The notes below the pieces were generated by a model, which was not told where the DNA came from, ran no database searches, and saw nothing but the letters and a program-made list of their open reading frames with translations. DNA of 11,596 bases from Candidatus Kaiserbacteria bacterium (GTDB lineage Bacteria; Patescibacteriota; Minisyncoccia; Phycocordibacterales; UBA918), in assembly GCA_007116965.1 (NCBI GenBank), contig SKHJ01000049.1, positions 1 through 11,596 of the forward strand, read 5' to 3'. Positions 6,336 to 11,596 of this stretch are shown in pieces (position 1 is the first letter of the stretch; each line of letters begins with the position of its first letter). Made by a program: the position numbers and the translations under genes.

Positions 6336-6358
6336 GACGCGGTCTGGGGGACCGCGTC
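6336..6358 (-). terminator. Terminator of the COG0523 GTPase gene
   Basis: GACGCGGTC (6336-6344) and GACCGCGTC (6350-6358) form a perfect 9-bp GC-rich stem around a 5-nt loop. On the minus strand it is followed by a run of six T (6335-6330), a textbook intrinsic terminator placed 22 nt beyond the GTPase stop. The U run overlaps the TAA of the convergent nicotianamine-synthase-like gene. On the plus strand the stem is followed by A, so it should terminate that gene poorly unless collision helps. Confidence 0.88.
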
Positions 6359-6380
6359 AAAAAAATGGGAGGTCGCCAGT

Positions 6381-7949
6381 TTACATCTGGCTCATAAGTA
6401 CCCCATGACGACATTCATCATGAAATGCCTGTTGTTCTTTTTCATTACGCGCCCATCCGAGCACATTACAGACGGCCTGCTCGAGCATTGATCTCTCCGT
6501 GGGAGAATGTCGAAACAGATCATAGTTCAGTGCGCGCAGGAATTCGATGCCTTGCCAATAGCGCCAGAAGTCGTTCTCGCGCAACCCGGACAATTCTCGA
6601 ATACCCTGTTCCACCAGAAGCGCCGGTCGAACCCGTTGGACAGCTTCTACGAGATTAACCGGAAACTGCTCACCGAACTCATTGGTCCACCAAGCCAGCG
6701 ACACACCAAGCTCGCGCTCATGCGTTGCTCGCGCTACCGGTTCCACCTTATCGTGGTGAACATACAGCCACTGAGCGCAACGCACCCAGTACTCCACACA
6801 TGCCTGCATCACTTGGGGAAACAGCTCGGCCTTGTGATCAGGCCGACGCGCCATCTCCTTGATGATCTGCAACTCTTCTGGGTGAGTGACCAGTCGCCTC
6901 TCGTTGACGACCGGTGCTTGTTGGGAAATCTGCTCGATCCCTTCCCAGATCATCTCTCGCTCCCGCTCTGAATCCACATGCTCCCGCAGAAGCGCGTGGC
7001 TGAAGTCGGTAGCCGGCAGGACCTCCTGAACCAGAGCCAACAACCTTGGCAAGTTAGCGATCGAGAAACCGGGCCGCAGATAACAGATCAGGAACTGTCC
7101 TGCACCAGCCACCTTTTCAGTACGCCACTCCTGATCGCCGAAAGTAGCATTGAAGGAGACGTCTTCAACCCCACCTTTGACCCGAACATCACTACGCGCC
7201 ACAGCTGCCTGCAGTACTTCTTGCAGATCAGCAAGCGTCACCCCATCACGTAAGGTTACCGGAACGGTCTGGAAGCCATGCACCATACCGTCAGGTTCAT
7301 CGTGGTGATGGTGATGGTGACCGTGATCATGATGATGGTGGTGATGGTCGTGATCATACTGATGACCATGCACCACTCGCTCCTGCAGCGCAGCTGTCAA
7401 CAAGGCCTCTGGCACTCTCGGCTCGATTGTCGGGTAGACAGCCAACTGGCGACCATTGTACTTGGCGATAAACTCCATCACCGCGTCCGGCACAATGTCC
7501 CCTTCGCACTTGGTCACGATAATGCCTGCAGTGGCGTGCGCCACGTGGGTTGGCAAGACCGCCGAATAACGGATACGGTTATCCGTATGACGCTGCGCAT
7601 CGACCAGACCAATGATCCGAAAGGAATGACCTGACTTGGCAAGGAACACCTCCGTCTCATGGCCGCCGACGATACCGAAGCCTTCCATGATGACGATCTC
7701 GACACCATCTTCGACAAACTGCGCCAGTGCTCGCTGCAGCTCAGCCTCATCCTGACAGGTAAAGCAGCCGTTTGGCAAGACGACGACCTGCGCGGCATTG
7801 GTGCGTATCTCAGTCATGCCACCTGTTTCGTTGACGGCAATAACAACCTGTTTTGGTGTATAGTCACGCCGTTGCAGGCTCACTGCCAACGCAACTGCGG
7901 TGGCTGACTTTCCGACACCAAAGGCGCCGATGAGTGCGATGATGTGCAT
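6381..7949 (-). CDS. COG0523/CobW-like GTPase with His-rich insert and long C-terminal extension
   Basis: The 522-aa product has a P-loop GTPase domain typical of COG0523 (CobW, ZigA, Zng1), which deliver zinc or other metals to client proteins using GTP. Walker A is GAFGVGKS (8-15), Walker B IVIMEG (85-90), and the guanine-specificity position reads VTKCEGD (145-151). The metal motif is GCFTC (61-65), so only two of the three Cys of the usual GCxCC remain. Residues 194-216 contain 16 His, a likely metal store. A CobW C-terminal-like domain follows (about 226-312, with SDVRVKGGVE). About 200 further residues are helical, rich in Trp, Arg and Glu, and match nothing I recognise; usual family members end at 300-400 aa. 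HypB/UreG are less likely. The ATG follows GGGAG by 9 nt. Shares its operator with the nicotianamine-synthase-like gene. Confidence 0.87.
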   Translation of the reverse strand: MHIIALIGAFGVGKSATAVALAVSLQRRDYTPKQVVIAVNETGGMTEIRTNAAQVVVLPNGCFTCQDEAELQRALAQFVEDGVEIVIMEGFGIVGGHETEVFLAKSGHSFRIIGLVDAQRHTDNRIRYSAVLPTHVAHATAGIIVTKCEGDIVPDAVMEFIAKYNGRQLAVYPTIEPRVPEALLTAALQERVVHGHQYDHDHHHHHHDHGHHHHHHDEPDGMVHGFQTVPVTLRDGVTLADLQEVLQAAVARSDVRVKGGVEDVSFNATFGDQEWRTEKVAGAGQFLICYLRPGFSIANLPRLLALVQEVLPATDFSHALLREHVDSEREREMIWEGIEQISQQAPVVNERRLVTHPEELQIIKEMARRPDHKAELFPQVMQACVEYWVRCAQWLYVHHDKVEPVARATHERELGVSLAWWTNEFGEQFPVNLVEAVQRVRPALLVEQGIRELSGLRENDFWRYWQGIEFLRALNYDLFRHSPTERSMLEQAVCNVLGWARNEKEQQAFHDECRHGVLMSQM

Positions 7950-7958
7950 CTTGGGTAA

Positions 7959-7963
7959 CTCCC
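7959..7963 (-). promoter_or_regulatory. Shine-Dalgarno sequence of the GTPase gene
   Basis: GGGAG on the minus strand lies 9 nt before the ATG at 7949. It is the only convincing ribosome-binding site in the window and fits the roughly 50-nt leader predicted from the promoter at 8002-8029, in contrast with the near-leaderless genes. Confidence 0.65.
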
Positions 7964-8001
7964 ATTTTGTTACGGAACTGGTGGCTCATTTGCCCCGCCA
8001 G

Positions 8002-8029
8002 AGGATACCACTTACTACACTTTATGCAA
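8002..8029 (-). promoter_or_regulatory. Promoter of the GTPase gene
   Basis: On the minus strand TTGCAT (8029-8024), a 16-nt spacer and TATCCT (8007-8002, preceded by TGG as in an extended -10) form a promoter. The hexamer and spacer length match those of the nicotianamine-synthase-like gene. Its -35 is one half of the operator core. Transcription would start near 7995, leaving a leader of about 45-50 nt. Confidence 0.6.
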
Positions 8030-8053
8030 GTCACTTGCATAAAGTGTAGTAAG
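8011..8053. promoter_or_regulatory. Perfect 43-bp palindrome containing the 7-1-7 operator
   Basis: Positions 8011-8031 and 8033-8053 are perfectly complementary over 21 bp around a single central C at 8032. The centre (8025-8039) is TGCAAGT-C-ACTTGCA, the same 7-1-7 core as at 5489-5503. The arms add the decamer CTACACTTTA (8015-8024) and its complement (8040-8049). Both predicted transcription starts lie outside the palindrome, so it should act as DNA (operator or cruciform) rather than as an RNA hairpin. It is placed to control the GTPase gene and possibly the divergent CxxC protein gene. Confidence 0.82.
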
Positions 8054-8084
8054 AAAACATCAACTTATAGTCACCATTTTGAAA

Positions 8085-8112
8085 TTGAAAATCGCTACGT
8101 ACCTGCTACACT
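8085..8112 (+). promoter_or_regulatory. Promoter of the small CxxC protein gene
   Basis: TTGAAA (8085-8090), a 16-nt spacer and TACACT (8107-8112), preceded by TGC as an extended -10, form a good promoter that ends 8 nt before the ATG at 8121. The -10 lies in a third copy of the decamer CTACACTTTA (8106-8115) found in both arms of the nearby palindrome. Confidence 0.62.
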
Positions 8113-8120
8113 TTAATCAT

Positions 8121-8312
8121 ATGTGTGCAGTTTGCGGCCTTCCTACTACTCACAGCAATACCGTGCAAGCGCTCGGTATCTTGGCGTTGTTTAGCTTTGT
8201 TATTACCACTTTTGTCGGTGCATGGCTGACGATCATGTGGTACCAAGCGCGACGGCTCTGGCATCACAGTGAACAATCTTCCACCACAGACCCTACACCA
8301 CCCATCTCCTAA
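8121..8312 (+). CDS. Small single-span membrane protein with N-terminal CxxC
   Basis: The 63-aa product starts MCAVCGLPTTHSN, placing a Cys-x-x-Cys pair at residues 2 and 5 and a His at 11. One membrane span follows (about 17-40, VQALGILALFSFVITTFVGAWLTI). A short polar tail then holds a WYQARRLWHH patch with two His and a Ser/Thr/Pro-rich end. Its family is not recognised. The CxxC and His could bind a metal or form a disulfide, but this is inference. A TTG start at 8079 would add 14 residues; I prefer ATG 8121 because a promoter ends 8 nt before it. It lies between the palindromic operator and the P-type ATPase gene, 49 nt upstream of the ATPase start. Short length and lack of a known family lower confidence. 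Confidence 0.6.
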   Translation: MCAVCGLPTTHSNTVQALGILALFSFVITTFVGAWLTIMWYQARRLWHHSEQSSTTDPTPPIS

Positions 8313-8341
8313 CCACACATCACCACCAATACCAGCGCTCG

Positions 8342-8359
8342 CTTTGCTAGAATGCAAAG
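8342..8359 (+). promoter_or_regulatory. Extended -10 of the ATPase gene inside a 6-6-6 dyad
   Basis: TGC-TAGAAT (8345-8353) ends 8 nt before the ATG at 8362, so the transcript should start at or next to the start codon. The -10 hexamer is exactly bracketed by CTTTGC (8342-8347) and GCAAAG (8354-8359), a perfect inverted repeat. A regulator bound there would cover the -10. No -35 hexamer is visible. Confidence 0.5.
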
Positions 8360-8361
8360 GT

Positions 8362-11007
8362 ATGCAACACAGCACCAACGAGAATCCGTGGGCTCTCCGT
8401 CCGGACGAACTCGCCGATATTTATAAAACCAACCTAGAGCGTGGACTGAGCAGCGACGAAGCAGCCGCCCGCCTACGGCACTACGGCGAGAATATCTTCA
8501 ATGAGGAAGAACCACCGAGTTGGTGGCAAATTTTGCTCCAACAGTTCAAGAGTCCGCTGATTATCATCTTGCTCTTGGCTGTGATGCTAACGGTTGCACT
8601 ACAAGAATGGCTCGACGCCATCATCATCGCCTTGGCCGTACTGGTCAACGCTGGACTGGGTTTTTATCAAGAGTTCAAAGCTGAGCGAGCCATTTCCAAT
8701 CTCCGCTCTTATGTCCTCGAGCGCACCCGCGTCATTCGTGACGGTAAGGAGATTGAGGTTGATGCCCGCACCTTGGTCCCTGGCGACATTATTCATCTCC
8801 GCCACGGCGCCCGTATTACAGCCGACGCTCGCGTACTTGAGACTACCAATTTCGCCACCGACGAGGCCATTCTGACTGGCGAGTCATTACCGATCCATAA
8901 ACTCATTGACATCCTGCCTGACGCCACCGGCTTGGCAGATCGTCGCAACATGGTATTTGCTGGCTCGCTCGCCGTCGAGGGGTCAATGCATGCTGTGGTG
9001 ACCCACACCGGAGCCAAGACCGAGATCGGCAAGTTGGCAGAGCTGGTAGCTTCGACCATCTCTGAACCAACTCCACTACAGGTCGCTATCAAAAAATTGA
9101 CGTGGGTCATTATCGCGGTCATCGGCCTCGTGGTAGCTTTTGTCTTCACCATTGGGGTCAACCGCGGCGAAACAGCGTACGAGATGCTTATCTTGTCGGT
9201 AGCGATTATTGTCGGCGCAGTCCCAGAGGCATTACCAGTTGGCCTAACTGCTGTCTTGGCCGTCGGCGTTGAACGTATTGCCCGCGCTCGCGGCATTATG
9301 CGTAGCTTGACCGCCGCTGAGACACTCGGTTCCACCAGCGTCATTATTACTGATAAGACTGGCACCTTGACCGAAGCCAAGATGCAACTGGTCGATATCT
9401 ACAATCATCTTGCGCCTGGATCGACAACCGACACCGACCAACTCATCCCCGCCCAAGCCGAGCTTCTCCGTATCGCGGTACACAATACTGACGTTATTAT
9501 CGAAAATACCGAGGCTGATCCAGTCGATTGGGATCTCTCCGGTCATCCGCTAGAGACCAACATTGTCCGAGCGGCCGGTATCCACGGATTGATCACCGCT
9601 CGCTCGTACACTGAGCATACTGAGGTGCTTATACCGTTCAATTCTAAGCATAAGTTCTCGGTAGTTGCCCTCGACCCAGCTCACACCCCAGAGCAATTTC
9701 AGCACTTTACTAAACCTTTAGCCATCCTGGGAGCGCCCGATATTCTCTTGCAACAAGCGCAATTTGACCACACAACCTTCAACACCCTCTCCCAACACAT
9801 TACCGCGTTAAGCGAGCAAGGGCGACGGGTCTTGGGAGTAGCCGTTGTCGACGGCGCCACGTTGCCAGCAGAGCCCAAACCAGAAGATATTGCAAATACC
9901 ACCTTTGTCGGCACTTTGAGTTTCTACGACCCGATCCGGCCTGAAGTGCCGGAGGTCTTGCAACATATCGATAGCTACGGCGTGAAGGTATTTATGGCCA
10001 CCGGTGATCTACGTGGTACCGCCATGGCCATTGGTCGTGACCTCGGTTGGCGCATCGATGAAAACTCGGTTTTGACCGGCACCGAGCTCAAACAATTATC
10101 TGACGCTGAGCTCTCGGCTGCCCTTGCGCACGTACGCATCTTTGCGCGCGTAACCCCAGAAGATAAATTGCGCGTTACCCAGCTCCTCCAGGCCCAAGGT
10201 GAGACCGTCGCCATGACTGGCGATGGCGTCAACGACGCGCCGTCCCTCAAAGCTGCCAACATCGGCGTAGCCGTTGGCTCTGGTAGTGATGTAGCTAAGA
10301 GTGTGGCCGATCTGGTCTTGCTTGACGATAACTTCAAGACTATCGTGACTACCATCGAGGAAGGTAAGCGGATGTTACGTAATATCAAAAAGATATTTGT
10401 CTACTTGATGTCCAACTCACTCGATGAGGTTATCTTGATCGGCGGCGCTATCTTGGCTGGCCTCGCTATGCCGCTGACGGCGGCTCAGATTATCTGGGTT
10501 AATCTCTTTACCGGCAGTATTCCCGCCATCGCTTTTGCCTTTGACACCAATGCCCAGACCGGTGACCGCTACGAATCTCGGCGCGTATTGGACCGGCGTG
10601 TTATTTTTATGACCGTCGGTATTGGTACGCTAATGTCGGGACTGCTCTTCATTATTTATTACACCTTACTCAACATTGATATCGATCTTGATACTGCTCG
10701 TACCGTCCTCTTTGCTTGCTTCGGTTCGTACATTCTGGTCGTCGCCTTTTCGTTCCGTAATCTCGCAGCTCCGGTCTGGACCTACTCTATCACTGAGAAC
10801 CGTCTACTATTCTTTGGGGTCTTGCTCGGTCTTGGTTTACTGTTTGCCACGTTGTATGTACCCGCTCTACAGACCGTCTTCTCGACCACCAGCTTGGCCT
10901 TTTCTTGGTTCGGTTTTGTGCTCTTGTGGCTAGTCTTGGCTGGCTGTATCGTTGAGGGACTAAAGGCTGTCTGTAACCACTACCTCTTACCACGCAGCAA
11001 ATCATAG
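8362..11007 (+). CDS. P-type cation-transporting ATPase, P2-like
   Basis: The 881-aa product has the full P-type layout: N-terminal cation-ATPase domain (about 8-75), actuator loop LTGES (171-175), membrane helix M4 with VPEALP (E289), phosphorylated Asp331 in DKTGTLT, nucleotide-site FNSKHKFSVV, hinge MTGDGVNDAP (618-627), M5 with NSLDEV (E689), M6 with WVNLFTGSIPA (N714, T717), and spans to the C-terminus. It pumps a cation across the inner membrane using ATP. The layout is closest to P2 (Ca2+-type) pumps; there is no CPC motif, so it is not a P1B heavy-metal pump. Two departures: Gly718 replaces the M6 Asp that ligates ions in SERCA (D800), and the usual Lys of KGAPE is Leu456. The ion cannot be assigned. 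The ATG at 8362 is preferred to a GTG at 8269, which overlaps the preceding gene and lies upstream of the promoter. Confidence 0.93.
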   Translation: MQHSTNENPWALRPDELADIYKTNLERGLSSDEAAARLRHYGENIFNEEEPPSWWQILLQQFKSPLIIILLLAVMLTVALQEWLDAIIIALAVLVNAGLGFYQEFKAERAISNLRSYVLERTRVIRDGKEIEVDARTLVPGDIIHLRHGARITADARVLETTNFATDEAILTGESLPIHKLIDILPDATGLADRRNMVFAGSLAVEGSMHAVVTHTGAKTEIGKLAELVASTISEPTPLQVAIKKLTWVIIAVIGLVVAFVFTIGVNRGETAYEMLILSVAIIVGAVPEALPVGLTAVLAVGVERIARARGIMRSLTAAETLGSTSVIITDKTGTLTEAKMQLVDIYNHLAPGSTTDTDQLIPAQAELLRIAVHNTDVIIENTEADPVDWDLSGHPLETNIVRAAGIHGLITARSYTEHTEVLIPFNSKHKFSVVALDPAHTPEQFQHFTKPLAILGAPDILLQQAQFDHTTFNTLSQHITALSEQGRRVLGVAVVDGATLPAEPKPEDIANTTFVGTLSFYDPIRPEVPEVLQHIDSYGVKVFMATGDLRGTAMAIGRDLGWRIDENSVLTGTELKQLSDAELSAALAHVRIFARVTPEDKLRVTQLLQAQGETVAMTGDGVNDAPSLKAANIGVAVGSGSDVAKSVADLVLLDDNFKTIVTTIEEGKRMLRNIKKIFVYLMSNSLDEVILIGGAILAGLAMPLTAAQIIWVNLFTGSIPAIAFAFDTNAQTGDRYESRRVLDRRVIFMTVGIGTLMSGLLFIIYYTLLNIDIDLDTARTVLFACFGSYILVVAFSFRNLAAPVWTYSITENRLLFFGVLLGLGLLFATLYVPALQTVFSTTSLAFSWFGFVLLWLVLAGCIVEGLKAVCNHYLLPRSKS

Positions 11008-11031
11008 CTATGACTCGGACGAACCAACGTA

Positions 11032-11060
11032 TTGGCACCTCAGTAGCAGTACGGTACACT
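11032..11060 (+). promoter_or_regulatory. Promoter of the CsoR-family gene, near-leaderless start
   Basis: TTGGCA (11032-11037), a 17-nt spacer and TACACT (11055-11060) form a good promoter ending 9 nt before the ATG at 11070. A small dyad CCAA-CGTA-TTGG (11024-11035) touches the -35, and GTAC repeats lie at the -10. Either could be a self-control site, but neither resembles the G/C-rich operators known for CsoR. Confidence 0.6.
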
Positions 11061-11069
11061 GGGTAAACG

Positions 11070-11339
11070 ATGAGAAAAAAGCGTCCCCATCCACAAAAAA
11101 AACTAATGGATCGACTCAGTCGGGCAGAGGGTCAAATACGCTCTCTCAGAAATACACTGCTGGACTCAAAAAATCCCGACTGTAAGCAGTTTATCTCTCA
11201 AGTGAAGGCAGCCCGTAGTGCCCTCAAAGCAGTTAGTGAAACATTCATTGCTGAACATATCCAGACCTGTCAACGCCTGCCGGCCAAAGAACGAGATAAA
11301 CAGATCAGTCAGGCCATAAAGTTACTTAACACCGACTGA
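11070..11339 (+). CDS. CsoR/RcnR/FrmR family metal-sensing repressor
   Basis: The 89-aa all-helical product carries the DUF156 signature DRLSRAEGQIRSLRNTLL (14-31). The metal-site triad is Cys38, His63 and Cys67, with spacing of 25 and 4 residues as in Mycobacterium tuberculosis CsoR (C36, H61, C65). RcnR-type nickel/cobalt sensors have His at the last position and FrmR-type formaldehyde sensors lack the last Cys, so a copper(I) or related thiol sensor is the best reading. Such proteins bind DNA as tetramers and release it on ligand binding. It follows the ATPase gene by 62 nt with its own promoter, and the hydrolase gene starts 5 nt after its stop. The target is not clear, since the adjacent ATPase is not a copper pump. 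Confidence 0.92.
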   Translation: MRKKRPHPQKKLMDRLSRAEGQIRSLRNTLLDSKNPDCKQFISQVKAARSALKAVSETFIAEHIQTCQRLPAKERDKQISQAIKLLNTD

Positions 11340-11344
11340 TACCT

Positions 11345-11596
11345 ATGCCTCGTCTCTTCGCGCGACGTGATATTTGGCTCATCCCACTTATCTACATCGC
11401 CTTTGGCGGCTACCTTACTTGGCAACAATACAATCTTATCTACCACCCAGATAATACACCAACTGAGAATTGTCCATCACTGGAACATTACGTTATCACT
11501 GACGTCGACGGACTGCGCGGTTACTACCACCCAGTAGCGCAAGCTGAGACAATCGTGATTATCTACCACGGCAACGCTGGTCGCGCCTGTCATCGC
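11345..11596 (+). CDS. Alpha/beta hydrolase, BEM46/ABHD13-like (partial, 3' end cut)
   Basis: An open frame begins at ATG 11345, 5 nt after the CsoR stop, and runs 84 codons to the window edge without a stop. The protein opens with a basic N-terminus and one hydrophobic anchor (about 11-25, IWLIPLIYIAFGGYL), then NLIYHPDNTP, a beta-strand pair (YVITDVDGLRGYYHP) and YHGNAGRACHR. The HGNAG segment followed by HR is the oxyanion-hole region of membrane-anchored BEM46-like serine hydrolases. The catalytic Ser, Asp and His lie beyond the window, so activity cannot be judged. Probably cotranscribed with the CsoR-family gene. Confidence 0.78.
   Translation, partial: MPRLFARRDIWLIPLIYIAFGGYLTWQQYNLIYHPDNTPTENCPSLEHYVITDVDGLRGYYHPVAQAETIVIIYHGNAGRACHR

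Noticed and set aside
7296..7370. Low-complexity GTGATG-type repeats that resemble a short tandem repeat array
   Set aside because: They are simply the alternating His codons of the GTPase, without fixed spacing or spacers; not a CRISPR or satellite.
7278..7634. Plus-strand frame rich in Met, Val and Ile that looks like a membrane segment
   Set aside because: It is the complement of the His codons in the GTPase His cluster, which read as ATG and GTG on the other strand.
8011..8053. The 43-bp palindrome as a transcription terminator
   Set aside because: It is between divergent genes, no gene ends into it, and there is no U run on either side.
8269..8361. 31 extra N-terminal residues of the ATPase from a GTG start
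   Set aside because: They overlap the small CxxC gene, are rich in Pro and His with no family match, and lie upstream of the predicted transcription start.
8793..9380. 195-codon open frame on the minus strand
   Set aside because: Antisense to the ATPase gene over its conserved domains; Ser/Thr/Ala-rich translation without recognisable features.
11024..11035. CCAA-CGTA-TTGG as a CsoR operator
   Set aside because: Only 4-bp arms and no resemblance to known G/C-rich CsoR operators; mentioned under the promoter only.

Overview
The window looks like a bacterial chromosome segment of mid-range base composition using the standard genetic code: TAA, TAG and TGA all end recognisable genes. A small-genome lineage such as the Candidate Phyla Radiation / Patescibacteria is my best guess. 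The reasons are a membrane-anchored SurA_N protein without a PPIase domain, compact divergent promoters, near absence of Shine-Dalgarno sequences, and promoters that place the start codon at or next to the 5' end of the mRNA. This is an inference; nothing here fixes a phylum.

Layout. Positions 1-266 hold a complete tRNA-Leu(UAG) on the minus strand and, upstream of it, a damaged second copy of its 5' half. Positions 264-3460 hold a compact minus-strand run: a CPA2-type cation/proton antiporter, a DUF2177 membrane protein, a DUF192 lipoprotein-like/secreted protein, and trhO, the O2-dependent tRNA U34 hydroxylase. The neighbouring tRNA-Leu(UAG) belongs to the class TrhO modifies. A strong hairpin (3481-3526) separates this run from a SurA_N-like membrane-anchored protein (3541-4527). 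A TrmH/RlmB-type rRNA 2'-O-methyltransferase follows (4674-5447, minus).

Positions 5489-8053 are the most notable part. A nicotianamine-synthase family gene (plus strand) and a His-rich COG0523/CobW-type GTPase gene (minus strand) face each other and meet at a hairpin terminator. Each is preceded by the same 16-bp element, TGCAAGTGACTTGCAT, in the same orientation relative to the gene. In both cases the element supplies a candidate -35 hexamer and lies 16 nt from a candidate -10. Its core is a perfect 7-1-7 inverted repeat, the layout used by Fur/Zur/PerR repressors. I read the pair as a two-gene metal-scarcity regulon: one enzyme making a nicotianamine-like metal chelator and one metallochaperone GTPase. 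At the GTPase end the core sits inside a perfect 43-bp palindrome.

Positions 8121-11596 (plus strand) hold a 63-aa CxxC single-span membrane protein, a P2-like P-type cation ATPase with altered ion-site and nucleotide-site residues, a CsoR-family repressor with the Cys-His-Cys copper-type ligand set, and the start of a BEM46-like alpha/beta hydrolase cut by the window edge. No mobile element, CRISPR array or rRNA was seen. No gene-free stretch exceeds 300 bases.
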